Part shown: positions 21,006-32,257 of the stretch, in pieces
Position numbering within the stretch: the first letter of the stretch is position 1
How the letters are laid out: every line of letters begins with the position of its first letter
Assembly (NCBI GenBank): GCA_026122225.1
Contig: JANEZZ010002065.1
Location: forward strand, 806,001 to 870,000
DNA: 64,000 nucleotides
Reading direction: 5' to 3'
Source of the DNA: Heloderma charlesbogerti
Lineage: Eukaryota > Chordata > Lepidosauria > Squamata > Helodermatidae
Notes under the pieces: generated by a model
What the model was told of the DNA's origin: nothing
What the model saw: only the letters and a program-made list of their open reading frames with translations
The model's database searches: none
Translations under genes and position numbers: made by a program

Positions 21006-21947
21006 AGACAAGGAGGCAAAGATCACCTCTAGTTATAGGAAGGTTTGTGCCTCGGGGGGGGGGGTAAACAAACAACAACAATGAACTCACCAAAAGAAAT
21101 ACTGCACAACAGATCACATGTCTTGCTTACAGTCTGATCAATGCCACCACAGGGACCAGTGCCACTGGAACATCTAGGGAGTTGTCTGGGTAAAATATTC
21201 AATCTTTGATCTGCTAAGTATTATTTCCCAGGGCCTTAGACTTACTATTTTCCAAAGATCAAAATTTTCCACAGCAAGCTAAACAGATGTGTTTGTTCCA
21301 CTTGCTTTCTCTGTTTTTCTGCAGTCTCACCCAAACAGGTGTATCTCCTCAATCATTAATAAGAATGAGAGTAATTATGTTCTCACTAAGTAGTAGCCAG
21401 TGGTCTGAGGTTACATTTTTGTGGGTTCCACTGCTAGAAATATAGGTCAGTTGCATTACATGCATTTTAAATGCTTTCATGAAACACATACGTTAATATC
21501 TACCCAATTACCAAAGGGAATTGCTGTGCTTTGAGTAAATGTCAGCAAAATGGCACTTGCCTAGAGAAAAAACCAATAAGTTAAACAGCAGTTATGACAC
21601 TGCCTCCCCCACTCCCCCAATCTAAATGCAAGACTGTTGGTGAGTCAATAGCCCAAAGGGGCAACTTTACAAATATTGTAAATCTAATCTCCTGACAGAT
21701 ATTTTATTTCTAAATTAGTTTGTGAGGGGGGATTCGGGAAAGTAATTGCAATAGGCTTACATTTATTAGCATTCTTTTCATACCACACTCCTAGAATTCT
21801 TAAATGTTAAGCTGAAAGGATCTGACAGTAATAAAGAAGGCTGATCTTCCCTATTTAACATTTTTTATGTATCACATCAGGTAATCCAAATTATGTGCAA
21901 GAACAGTATTATGCACCATACTGATTACTTGCAATGGGCCCACATAG
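21006..21947. other. Unassigned sequence
   Basis: No gene or clear repeat was seen. A G-run lies at 21054-21063. Confidence 0.45.
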
Positions 21948-22160
21948 GAACATTGGAAGCTGCCTTATTCTGAGTCAGACCCTTGGTCCATCTAACCCAG
22001 TATTGTCAACACTGACTGGCAGCAGCTCTCCAAAGTTTCAGCAGGAGTTTTTCAAGTCCTACCCGGAGATGTCAGGGATAGAACCTGACATCTCCAGGTA
22101 GGACTTGAAAAACTGCAAAGCAGGTATACTACACTGTACTACAGCCCCTCCATAAAGAAT
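21948..22160 (-). mobile_element. tRNA-head SINE with internal inverted duplication
   Basis: On the minus strand this is the same SINE as 8431-8895. Its tail is at 21950-22020 (GGAAGCTGCCTTATTCTGAG, GGTCCATCTAACCCAGTATT) and its head remnant at 22115-22155 (GCAAAGCAG, CAGCCCCTCC). The middle holds a hairpin with 31-nt arms, 22046-22076 and 22084-22114, with one mismatch. In other copies the second arm is ordinary SINE sequence, so here it was overwritten by an inverted copy of the first. Confidence 0.8.
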
Positions 22161-22210
22161 GGCCTACAGAATCACAGAGTGGTCTGCTGGTGATATAGTA
22201 TTCTATTTTA

Positions 22211-22268
22211 AGGTAAGCAGACCCAGGACTGGCCAATATTTGGATGGGAAACCACCTGATTACTCTTC
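22211..22268 (+). repeat. 5S rRNA-like fragment (SINE3-type remnant)
   Basis: TAAGCAG, then CTGGCCAATATTTGGATGGG and AAACCACCTG, follow the order of the 3' half of vertebrate 5S rRNA (TAAGCAG, CCTGGTTAGTACTTGGATGG, GAGACCGCCTG). The divergence is clear and the first half is missing, so it is not a working 5S gene. Confidence 0.5.
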
Positions 22269-23710
22269 AAGAGCTTTGAACATTCCAAGTTGAGAGAAAA
22301 TGACCTCATGGGAGACATTTGCATGGGAGAATTGGTGGGCATAGAAGGGGTTAAGCACCACTCTACCACCTCACCCATGTTGTCTTTGGAAACATGCTGT
22401 TCTTCCCAAAGCAGGCTATGCAAAATAACAATTGGCACCAAGTAGTCTTCAATCTTTTGTTGTCCCCTACTCCAGGAAGTCTCCAGGTGGCAACTCCATT
22501 TCAGGACCTAGTTCAAGGTGCACCTATTATGAAGAAGGGTAGAAACCCCTTAGGAAAAGCATTAGTGCAGCTAGGGTTGGACCTCAGGGCCCCACTGCCC
22601 AGGGACCCAACATGACCACCCAGAGAGCAGCAGATGATTTGGGCAGTGGCAGACAGACCTCTGGCATCAGCACCTGGGTTGGCATGGGCATGCCAGGGCC
22701 AACTGGAGCTGATGCTGCTCAGGTGGATATGTATCTGGTCTGGTGGTTACAGGTGCTCATTTTACTATTTTTCATTTTAAAATGTATTATCCTTTTCTAA
22801 AACAAAATGGCACTTATTCCTTAGTACACCAGCATAACAAAAGCAAACTCCAGTTATGATGATATTTTGATCTAAGTGAATTTAAAATGTAAAACTGCAC
22901 ATGCTTAAAGTAATTCTTTTTTCTCAGGGTTGGCAAACAGTTTTGGTTTTGCTGTAAAATATCAAGAATGCAGAAGCTGTTGCAAAGCATGAAATAGCCA
23001 GGGGTGGGGTGGGGGAGAGAATTGTCAGAGGTATGTTTCCCAACTGAAGTAATACTACATGGCTATCTAAAGAAGGGTCCCATAAGACTGTTCAGTCCAG
23101 CATCTAAAATTGCCTGGTTGCACGACTGGGAAAGAGTATAAAAGAGAAAAGTGCTTCTCATAATGAAATGCTTACTTCAGTAAAGTGTTTTGAGCTCAAT
23201 GAATGAAAAGGTCAATATAAAGTACTAAATGCATTAACTGCTGTTATTAAATCTAGCAACACACTTTTTTTCCTGACAGTCTGTTATTGGAAAGTTCTTT
23301 ATGAACACTGCACATGAATACAACAGCATATTATATTGCTTTCCTTTATGGTAAAATACTATTAACAGCCTACACATCTGTTGACTTTCAAGTCACTGTG
23401 GGTCAAAATGATGGTGCAAACCTACCCACTGTATTGGTTTGTTTGTTTTTTAATCTATGCTGTAAGCCATTTCAGGATAATAGTCAAAAGAGTGGGTATA
23501 CAGAAATTGTTATTGTTGTTAGCAGCAGCACAAGTTCAAGATAAATGGACATGATTTTACTAATACGTATGTAAGCTATTATAACACAGGTAACAAATAG
23601 CCTTATGTCTATGCTGTGAATACTTCATGGTGGTAATCAACACATTTAGATAATGCATAGATACATTTTGGAGAATAATGGCATGAGTCATCCACAACAA
23701 CAAAGGATTC
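22269..23710. other. Unassigned sequence
   Basis: No gene or confident repeat was seen over this stretch. Confidence 0.45.
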
Positions 23711-23711
23711 T

Positions 23712-24120
23712 CAAGAACATAGAATGGCCGTCCTGGATCAAACCACAGGCCTCTCTAGTCTGGTATTCTGTACCCACGGTGGCCAACCAGATGCCTATGA
23801 GAAGCCTCTGTGGTAGGACATGAGTGAAATACCACCCTCCTGTTCATGTTCCCCAACAGCTGGTATTCAGAGGCATACTGTCTCTGATACTGGGGGTCAT
23901 ATGTAACCCTCATCACTAGTAGTCTTATTATCTATTGGTAGCCTTATTCTCTATGAATTTGTGTGATCTCCTTTTAAAACTGTCCAGGTTGGTGGCTATC
24001 ACTACATCTTGTGGTAGCAAATTCCATGGTTTAACACTGTGCTATGTGAAACGGTACTTCCATTTATCTGTTCTGAATCTCCCACCATTCAGCTACATAG
24101 GATGACCACAGATTCTAGGA
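23712..24120 (-). mobile_element. CR1 LINE 3' UTR fragment
   Basis: On the minus strand this is CR1 3' untranslated sequence. It starts from AAGAACATAGAATGGCCGTC (the 3' end) and runs through CATGTTCCCCAACAGCTGGT and TTTAAAACTGTCCAGGTTGG to GTAGCAAATTCCATGGTTTA. The same words occur in opposite orientation in the CR1 at 39990-40330. It is non-coding. Confidence 0.75.
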
Positions 24121-25096
24121 GAGAGAGAGATTTCTCTCTATTCATATCTGTACCCACATGTCACGCATTTGGACGTGGGGAGGCTTACCTTTCCCTGGTG
24201 GCAGAAGCTTTTCTGATCATTCTGGAGCATTCTGAGGGAAAATGGCAGCTGCCAAGTAGGGACACCATTTGGTGGGCAAGTGTCACCATTTTCTCCCCAG
24301 AAAGTCTCAGGATGACACAATGTTCAAAACATTCTGGGAAAATAAAATGGTGGCACCCAGGAGGCAGATGTCAAAAAACAGTTCTGCTGCTGCCACTGCC
24401 GCCAACCTAGACAGCAGCAAAAACTTTAAAAGTAAGAGGGGGAATGAAAATGAATAACAAAACAAATATGAAATTAGCAAATCAGTACAGAAATGAATGT
24501 GACCTTAAGGAATGTATAATGAAAGAAATGAGGCTTTAATGATGAAACAAGTGGAATTATGAAATAAAAAAATCTTCAACACCCCTAATAATTTAATGCC
24601 ACCCATACCAAAATTTCCTTGCATGAGAAAAGCTAGTATTACAGGGAGATGGACTCTAGTTGCTTGGATGTTCTAGCTCTCCTCCAGATTGTATCTCATT
24701 GGCTTAATTCTCTATCAGTACAGAGGATTACATGATTAATCTTGTGAGCCAGTTTCCCCCCCCCTTTTAATTTACCTACCCCTAAACCTCAACCAAGCAT
24801 TACCAGAGAGTATTACTAGCTCAGCCCTATGTCTCTCTTGGGGGGGGGGGGCATTTCCATTGAATTGCCCTAGAGAGACCCACTATGTCATAGTTGCAGG
24901 AACTTTGCTTATTTAAATACCACACTTTTCCATCCAAATTACTGAACATTTCATGGTTTTTAATTTGTACAGACAGCCAAAGAAGAACATAAGATGTATT
25001 TATTTTCTTGCATTCTAAAATGTTTAAGATCAGTTTGGCCTTGCTGCAGGATAGGTATTTGTGTAGTTTATAATGACTGGATGATGAGAAAATCTG
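24121..25096. other. Unassigned sequence with poly-C and poly-G runs
   Basis: No gene or confident repeat was seen. A 12-base G run is at about 24840-24851. Confidence 0.45.
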
Positions 25097-25290
25097 GAGA
25101 GACAGTGTGGTGTAGTGGTTAGTGTCGGAATGGGATTCTGGAGACCTGGGTTCTAAGCCCTACTCAGCCATGAAGCTCACTGGTGACTTTGGGCCAGGGC
25201 TGTTGTGAAGATAAAATGAAGAGATCATGTTCACCACCTCAGGCTCCTTGGAGGAAAGGTGGGATATAAATTTAATGAATAAATAAAACT
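25097..25290 (+). mobile_element. tRNA-derived SINE with L2-like tail
   Basis: The head GTGTGGTGTAGTGGTTAGTG carries the A box. GGGTTCTAAGCCCTACTCAG is the B-box region. The body is AGCCATGAAGCTCACTGGTG, ACTTTGGGCCAGGGC. The 3' end is GGAGGAAAGGTGGGATATAA with a (TAAA)-type tail, as in L2-like LINEs. An inverted copy is at 50375-50640. Confidence 0.75.
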
Positions 25291-25544
25291 CTGTTGGGGC
25301 TATTATATTGGCTAGAAGCTCCAGATTCAAAGTGGAAGTGATCCAAATTGATGATACAAATGCCTCCAGATCCAGTTAAGTTCCCTAAGTATAAGATACC
25401 ATCAGCTTTGAAAAATAACCTACCTATAAGCTCTGCACCACAAAGAAAACTGGGTGAAACTACGTTTCTTCAAGAAAGTTTGAGTCCCCAGGGTCACCCA
25501 ACACTGCCCCAGTCTAATGACAGGCCATAATATTCCTCCAACTC

Positions 25545-25850
25545 TAGAGCCCTGTTCAGGCATGCTGCCCCCCACCCACCTCCCTGCATGCTCAGTCCCC
25601 ACCCCTTCAGTCCCCAACCTCCTGAAGGGGGATTCTACTCCATGCAGTTGGGAGACCCTGTTTCATAAACATGGCAAGGTTGCTCAATGTGATATGGTTG
25701 GGAACTGAGAGGTGGCAGGGCAGGTGCACATTGGATGTAGGGAAAGGGCCAGCAGGCATGGCTCCACGCCCCTACTCACCTGCTAAGCCCTGTTCAGGCT
25801 TTAAGCCTGAACAGGGTATGTTACCTCCCATGATAATCCAGATGGCTCAC
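25545..25850. repeat. Palindrome-containing repeat segment
   Basis: A perfect palindrome with 14-nt arms (CCCTGTTCAGGCTT) and a 1-base centre lies at 25788-25816. The same word, CCCTGTTCAGGC, also lies at about 25551-25562. The arrangement suggests a palindromic MITE with copies of one end, but outer borders were not defined. Confidence 0.5.
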
Positions 25851-26215
25851 ACTTGAATGACCAGGGGATAAGGTCAGGTATATCCAGCCTATTCATCCAT
25901 TTTGGCCATAAGAAAAGGCTTCAGTGGCCCATTTGAGTTGTATGTACCTTGCTTCTTCAGTTCCACCCTAGTAACAAGAAACTAGGAGAATATTTGCTAA
26001 TAGTTAGGATGAGACCCCACATAACTCCAGGCCTGTTTCGACACTTCAGAAAATGGCCTACTTATGCTTGGACCAAGTCAGAATTGGTCCACTTGGAACT
26101 GGTACCAAACCAAAGCTGAGTTTTGGAAATCCAATGCTTCATGCTTCCCTTTGACTAGCATAGGAAATTCAAAAAATGGCTGGAACTTTTTTTTCTCAGT
26201 CAGAACTGGATGATA
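25851..26215. other. Unassigned sequence
   Basis: No gene or repeat was recognised. Confidence 0.45.
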
Positions 26216-26690
26216 TTTGCAGGCATAGTAGCCCATCAGGTGGAATACACTTACCAAATGTTAGATAAATAAGTGTGGGGGTGGGGTTGTGCTACATTCT
26301 TATTTTTATTTCTTGAAAGAATCGGATGAAAACTGCAGAAATAGTTGCCCTTTGAGGGAATGACACCTGCCAAATTTCAGAGTAGCTGCAAGGGATTTTG
26401 TGCAAGGGCAACCTTGATATTTTGACTGAAACATGCTTTTTCCCTTACTTTCCTTGTGGACCATTGTTCTTAAAATGGCAGGCAGCATAGATGTGTCCCT
26501 AGGTAAGAAACCTGCAAAGTTTCAGAAGGACAGGTGCAGTGGTTCATTTGTAAGCGGAGCTCCCCAATCGGGGGGGCGATTCACTTCCCCCTCCCCTGTG
26601 TGTTTGGGGGGGGAAACTTGGCAGACTTCTCATTTGTCCCCCAGGCAAGAAACATGAAATGTTTCAGAAGGACAGGTGCAAGGGCTAGTG
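26216..26690. repeat. Diverged tandem repeat, about 142-bp period
   Basis: The word group AAGAAACCTGCAAAGTTTCAGAAGGACAGGTGCA (shown here only as the family idea; key parts TTTCAGAAGGACAGGTGCA) begins near 26505 and again near 26646. A weaker form (CACCTGCCAAATTTCAG) is near 26364 and an even weaker one near 26240. The spacings are about 141-144 bp. Confidence 0.6.
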
Positions 26691-27679
26691 AGTTACAATG
26701 ACTGAAAACCAGTTTAAGGCTTTTTTCATGGTGAAGCATGGTCGTGTTGGAAGAATGGCCATTTCACAGTCCCATCCCACAAAGCACAATGACTTCATCT
26801 GAATCCAATGCACACCTGTAATTGTTAGCTGTGACTTTGAATGGCAATGACTGGTTCTGTTACTGGAAGCTTCAAAATGATGACCGCTGAACAATAACAA
26901 AGTTCTCTCTGTGGGCCTGATAAGAATCAAATTATCTAACCTAAAGGGAATGACATCAGGCAACACAATACATGGCAAAAGTTCAAGGGGGTTTTATTTA
27001 GTATGAGTGGAAAAGATTCTGTTGCAAACAAATCATAAGTCATGGTAAATAACATCTCCCTAACTACGTAGTAGGCACCTGTTTGAAAGCAGAACTGTTG
27101 GACAACAGAGATGAAAGGGTCAAGGGAATTCTTTGAACTTTTCAATGCTAAAATGGTTTTCTTACCTCCCCTGCAGTTATTTTCTAGGCAGAAAAAATAA
27201 CTCAATTAACTTTTAAATTCAGAGTTAACACACATTTGATCAAAAGCTCATTGTTCCCATGGCAGCAGACTAGACTGAAAGTCAGTTTCTTCAGCCTTTT
27301 CAAAATTGTACTTTGCCTCAAGCACCCTGTCATTTTCCCAGATGCTGCTTAAGGTGCCACTGCTGTTCTGCTGAACACCACACATTCCTTTTTCATGCTT
27401 ATGATCAAACCAGTGCTAAGTGCTCATATTCCAGAGGAAAACATGTCTATTCAAGGTCTGAGTGGCATTTCATAATTGTCAGAATAATAATATCCTGTTA
27501 TTGCTACTGCATTCTATTTGCCTCTGTATCTCTTTCAGATACTATTTCAACTGAATGGCTTCTGCTTATAAAATTTATCATTTCTGGCCATGTTAGTTTA
27601 GGTTCAAACAGCAAAGGCTAATATATTTACCTAGTTATTATCATTTCTTTATCTGAAGTATTTTTAGCCTGCTTTTCCA
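26691..27679. other. Unassigned sequence
   Basis: No gene or confident repeat was seen. Confidence 0.45.
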
Positions 27680-27860
27680 TGTAAAAAAATTCCCCAATTT
27701 TTTTTAAAAGAACTCTCTACAAACACATCAAAAAGCAAAAAAAAACAAAACACCGTCAACAGAATAAACAACTAAAAATATAAAAATCAGCAGCAATGTT
27801 TTTTAAAAAAAATCACACAATGAAAACAGCAAAATAAAACCATTCTATCAAAGTTTCTCC
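27680..27860 (-). mobile_element. A-rich LINE 3' UTR remnant
   Basis: This is A-rich on the plus strand, with CAGCAATGTTTTTTAAAAAA and AACAGCAAAATAAAACC. It reads as an inverted T-rich 3' UTR of an L2/CR1-like LINE, in the style of 1770-1978. The call is weak because the sequence is low-complexity. Confidence 0.35.
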
Positions 27861-28340
27861 ACACTGAACAATGGAACTAATAAAAATGTCTGAGTGAATG
27901 AAATAAAAACTCTTGACCTGATAGCTGAAACATATATCAGCAGTCACAAAGAACAAAAATTACGAAGATTACAGGTGTGTAAAATGCAATTATATTCAGA
28001 AATATTTTGACATGCGAAAGAACAAAAATATGTGTGTGCCTCTATCCAAGCAACTGCAAGTGCAAAACGGTAGATCGCCTCCTTCCTTTGCAGCTTTCTC
28101 CCAACAGCTTACTGCGTAGAAATTGGACAGGCTAACACAAGTCTGCATGTGTTACTCACATAGCTGCAGCTGTCTACCAAGACTGCACCACCCTATCTCC
28201 TCCTTACTACAGCTGATCTAAATTCAGGAATCTTTAAAATAAAATCTTGCAGAACTGAGGATTAAGGGTGGAGGAATGTGTTACCTGTACCCAGTGACAG
28301 ACAATTCTGGCTACATAGGAATTTCCTTAAAACAGACTAA

Positions 28341-28461
28341 GGGCACAAACCTATGCATATTTAGACAGGAAAAAGCCCTACAACTCCTACAGCTATGCAG
28401 GCTGAGGAATGCTAGGAGTTGTGGCACTTTTTTCTGTCTGAACATGCACAGGATTGTGCCC
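28341..28461. mobile_element. Palindromic MITE, Harbinger-like (TAA-flanked)
   Basis: A 121-bp element is palindromic nearly end to end: GGGCACAAACCTATGCAT at the left and the complement of GGGCACAATCCTGTGCAT at the right. The inner arms are TTAGACAGGAAAAA with TTTTTTCTGTCTGAA, and ACAACTCCTA with TAGGAGTTGT. TAA lies on both sides (28338-28340, 28462-28464), as a PIF/Harbinger-type 3-bp duplication would. It has the same end type as 8776. Confidence 0.75.
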
Positions 28462-28549
28462 TAAGCCTATTTATCCAACCAGCCAATCTAGACTGGCAAT
28501 TGCTCTGTTGGAAATCCTGGAGATCTTCCACATCACCTGTTACCTGGTC

Positions 28550-28720
28550 CTTATAAGAACAGAAGAGCCAAGGGTCCATTTAGTCCAGCACTCTGCTCAC
28601 ACAGAGGCCAAGCTACCTGTGAGAAGCCATCTTTGAACAGGAGATACCAAAGATTTAACCTGGAACTCTCTGTATGCAAAACACTTGTTCTACATTCCCA
28701 AACCCAACTGTGATCTAGGG
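28550..28720 (-). mobile_element. SINE or CR1-tail fragment with tRNA-like head
   Basis: The tail words TTATAAGAACAGAAGAGCCA, GGTCCATTTAGTCCAGCACT and CTGCTCACACAGAGGCCAAG are CR1 3'-end sequence. They are followed by GATTTAACCTGGAACTCTCT and TGCAAAACACTTGTTCTAC, which resembles the inverted tRNA head of the SINE at 8431. Confidence 0.55.
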
Positions 28721-29159
28721 GCACCTACAACTAAAGGCTCTCTGTGGACTCTGGGGCAGGAATCCCTATTCAGCCAGAAATTCATTTTGAGTCTGCAGGA
28801 TAGCTCATGGGGTGGGATGGGGGTCAATTAGGTGGGATGTAAAGCTATGCGATTATGGATCTAAATTTGTCCCAAGATGCTACTTGTCTCACATGGGCTG
28901 GAGGTATAAACATATAGGCACCCTACACAGCAAATAGTATCTTTAGCTGGTGATTTGGACTAGGGCAGGGGGGAGGAGAGAAAAGTATGAGCCCTGGGGA
29001 TGAGCCAAAATGGTTCCCCCAATTTCACTAGTCTACAGGCAGTTGGAGGGGGATCATTTTGGTGATTTTCAGTGATAAGTGAAAGGGGCTCTTGGGGGGA
29101 ATGTAGTGCCCACAGCAGCTATGGCATCAGTGTTTCATTGGCTAGCAACCACCACTTTC

Positions 29160-29292
29160 CCCCCAGCAGACAGAGTGAGAGTGGGAAGCATTTGTCTGGC
29201 TTCAAGATTGACACCAAGGTATCATGTAGCATCATCCTGGAGACAAACAGAATGAGGGCAAAGCTTTCCACTCTCACTCTGCCTGCTGAGGG
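29160..29292. repeat. Inverted repeat, about 28-bp arms
   Basis: CAGACAGAGTGAGAGTGGGA (from about 29167) pairs with TTTCCACTCTCACTCTGCCT (from about 29264). Inside, TTTGTCT pairs with GGAGACAAAC. This is a foldback element or MITE with unknown outer ends. A 151-codon frame crosses it and is judged to be chance. Confidence 0.6.
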
Positions 29293-30552
29293 ACTAAAAT
29301 GGAGGCCACCAGCTGCCAAGATGCCAGGGATCACCATAGCCACTGCCAGGACCCTGGGTGGGGTCAGTTGTCAAATTCAGGAGCATCTCAGAATCATTGT
29401 CCTCAGCAGGCAAGGTAAGCTGAAAAGGCTGGAGGAAAGGGGACCCGCTACCCCTCCCCACTATATAATGTGTGGTTTGGCCTTCAATGCCCCTTTCCCA
29501 GTTGGCTTACCCTATGAAAATCTATAGCCTACCAATCCCAACTGAGCCAGCATCCCACAGTAGGTGCTCAAATTATCTCTGGGATTGGCCTCATTTCAGA
29601 GAGAAGGGCCGAGGGGGCAGGGAGTGTTTCCCAGATTCAGCTTGACAAACACCAACAACCTGGAAAACCAGTTTGATCAGGATGGAAGAAAGATGGTGTC
29701 ATATTATTACAGGCGACAAACGTGGGGACTCAAATGACATCCACTGCTCAGAAAATGTTACATCTCTTCAGCCAAAGAACTGTAAGAGATATAAAGTCCA
29801 TCCAGTTTAATACCAGCTCTCAAAAGATTAACCTATACAACCCAGCAAAATACATATACTAGATGTGTAAAAATGGCAGGGAAAGTCTGTCAAAACAGGA
29901 TAAAGAAAATATCAGGGGTTAGAAAATATTAGGGGTCTGTACTTAAGGATTGACAGACAGCTCAGTGCATTTTGAAATGGAAATAAGTTGAGCTACAGAG
30001 GTAAAATTAGGTATTAAGACCATTGTGTATTGGAAAGTACTTTGGAGAATTGTTTTTCTGACTTTCAAAACTACTTCCACCTACTATTGTTATTTATCTG
30101 CCATTTTCTGCACAGACAAGGTTTTTTGTTTTGTACGTTTCTCTGTATTTTATTTCCTGCTCTCAGCATGTTCTCCAAAATACTAGTTTTTCATGCTTGT
30201 TTTTCTGACCAAAGACAGAGATAACACTTTCAATAACTTGCTTTTCTTATTCTTTGATTTTGAAGTATGGACTTGAATCACAGATCCACCTGCAGGGCCC
30301 CATAGGACATGGCTGCAACTGAAGCAGCCATATCACTTTTGATTCTGTGTATCGTTCCTTGAAACACGCTGATCAATGGAATCACTGCTTTCAAGTAAAC
30401 AAAAATAAATCCCACTCTTCCCAGTTATAAATGACTTCTCTGCTCAAACATATGGATTGCTTAAAACCGAAGAGCAAGAAAAAAGGATGGGGGGGGGGAA
30501 GCAATGTTCCATCAACAACAACAAGGTAAGGGTTGGTTAGGCATCTTAAAGA
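29293..30552. other. Unassigned sequence
   Basis: No gene or confident repeat was seen. Confidence 0.45.
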
Positions 30553-30559
30553 AATAGTT

Positions 30560-30605
30560 TAGATCAGCCTTCCACAACCTGGTGCCCTCCAGATGTTTTG
30601 GATCA
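30560..30605. mobile_element. Foldback hAT-like MITE, left arm only
   Basis: TCAGCCTTCCACAACCTGGT and GCCCTCCAGATGTTTTGGAT match one arm of the foldback elements at 31735-31865, 48199-48334 and 56180-56327. The other arm is absent here. Confidence 0.55.
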
Positions 30606-30689
30606 GGAGAGGACAAGCCCTTGGTGTCCCATTCCTGCCACCCCTGCAATGGAAGTCAGCTCCCAACCTTGCCAGGAAGGTTTCTATAG

Positions 30690-30835
30690 TTCAACAAGGG
30701 CCAGGAAGATCAGTCCAGCAGGGGAGCTGTCCAGCAAAGAGCACAGAGATAAAGGTTTTGCTTCAACAAGGACCAGACTCCAAGTGAGCTGCTTTATAGG
30801 GAATGATGGTGCCCCACCCCTTCCTGGCTTTCAGT
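30690..30835 (+). repeat. Dispersed repeat, copy 1 of 2
   Basis: GGAGCTGTCCAGCAAAGAGC, then AAAGGTTTTGCTTCAACAAG and GAGCTGCTTTATAGGGAATG, recurs with divergence at 45745-45890. It may be part of an LTR retrotransposon, but no LTR pair was found. Confidence 0.5.
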
Positions 30836-31294
30836 AGGGCCCCAGTCAAGAGCATGCTTCCTCCTCATGAGTAGGGCTCAAAGATATCTAACGTGCTGCC
30901 AGACAAACACTGCCTCTCCGGCTCTGGGTTTCTGCCTGGACCCGCTGCTGCCTATGTCTATGGGGTCCTGGGAGTAAACCTGGTGAGCCTGAAGCAGGAC
31001 CAGTTTAGGGGTTTAGGTTCCTTCAGTGCCACAGACTCCTTGAGTGAGGCCATGCTTCCAGTGGTGATCTCAGAAAAGTTACCAGCATTCTTTGACTTCT
31101 CCTGACTCTTGCAACTACCAAGACTGGCAGCAGGATCCTCCTCCTCTTCTGAGGTCTGCTCAGACTCCAGGGCTGTCCTGGCAGGAAGATGGTGGGCACA
31201 GTTGGTCACCCACCATGGGCCCCACCCCCTCCCTGCTTGAGTCCCTCCCTTCCCGAGCCCCATTCCCTGGTCTGAGGAGAGGAAAATCCTTATG

Positions 31295-31372
31295 ACCTCT
31301 GATCTCTGATCAGAGATAGCAAGGGGGGATCCCTTTGTTGTTGCCAATCAGAGATCAGATATAACAAGGGAA
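31295..31372. repeat. Local palindromes (GATCTCTGATCAGAGAT)
   Basis: GATCTCTGATCAGAGAT at about 31300-31316 is self-complementary. An inverted-like echo, ATCAGAGATCAGAT, follows at about 31346. The cause is unknown. Confidence 0.5.
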
Positions 31373-31734
31373 TGCCCCACACTCAGCCAGGGTGAGTCCC
31401 TTCCCATGCCAGTTGTGCCCCAGTCAGGATGCAAGAGGGGCAGGAAGGAGGTGTTTAATTTGGCCACAACATGCAGGACCTGATCCTGCAAGCGCCAGCC
31501 AGGTGCCTGACATGGCTGGGGCTTGCACTGCAATCACTGGCCAGGTCAATTTTCATGCAGAGAGAGCCTCGGAGCTCCATGCCTCTCTCCACCCAGAAAC
31601 TGATGGGGAAAAAAAGAGAAGTTGGTGAGGTGACACAGGTTATATCACAGGAGGTCTGAGGCTTTGGGGTGAGGCTCTTCCCCCTTGACATCATTCAGCC
31701 TTCCAGGCTTGGTCCAGGGCAGGGAGGACAATCT

Positions 31735-31865
31735 AGCCCCTGGACCAAAAGAGATTGGCCCCTGTTTTGGACTGTAACTACCAGCATTCCTCACCACTGG
31801 CCTGCTGGCATGGGCAGATGGGACTTGAAAACATCTGGAGTGTGCCAGGTTAGGGATGGCTGCTT
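31735..31865. mobile_element. Foldback hAT-like MITE
   Basis: GTTTTGGACTGTAACTACCA, GCATTCCTCACCACTGGC and the returning arm GATGGGACTTGAAAACATCT, GGAGTGTGCCAGGTTAGGGA show the same foldback plan as 56180-56327. It is diverged, and a target duplication was not seen. Confidence 0.6.
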
Positions 31866-32181
31866 TAGATTCAAGGAGCTCTAACTTGGGGCAGAGAATT
31901 GGACTGGAGATGCCTTGAGAGTACTTCAATTCTATGTCCCACTCAATATTAGAAATTAGAAGATTTAAGGTTGGATCCAGATTTAGGTATGTGCAACAGT
32001 GCTGGTGGAAGCAGACTCTGCTACACAAAGGTTGGGGTACCCTGCTGATTGAGGTGAGCTGTGGTGCAGAGTGGAAGGGGGATCCCACAAACTTGGGCAG
32101 AAGCACCTTCTGTTAGTGGAGCCCAGATCTTGAATCCACCCCCTTAGTTTAAACTAATCAGCTTGTGTCGTTTCCCAACAG

Positions 32182-32257
32182 TGCAATACTATAAATGTCT
32201 ACTCAAAGGTATTGTATTCAATGGTGCTTGCTCCAGATAAGTTGGTATAGGATTGCA
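32182..32257. mobile_element. Short palindromic MITE
   Basis: The left end TGCAATACTATA and the complement of the right end (TGCAATCCTATA) differ at one base in 12. Inside is TGTCTACTCAAAGGTATTGT, ATTCAATGGTGCTTGCTCC. The same family has pieces at 1395, 18565 and 20225. Confidence 0.6.

Noticed and set aside
22211..22268. Functional 5S rRNA gene
   Set aside because: Only a diverged 3' half is present.
24039..24410. 123-codon open frame on plus
   Set aside because: It begins in inverted CR1 3' UTR sequence.
29072..29527. 151-codon open frame on plus
   Set aside because: It crosses an inverted repeat, has no recognisable domain or splice context, and its composition follows the non-coding surroundings.
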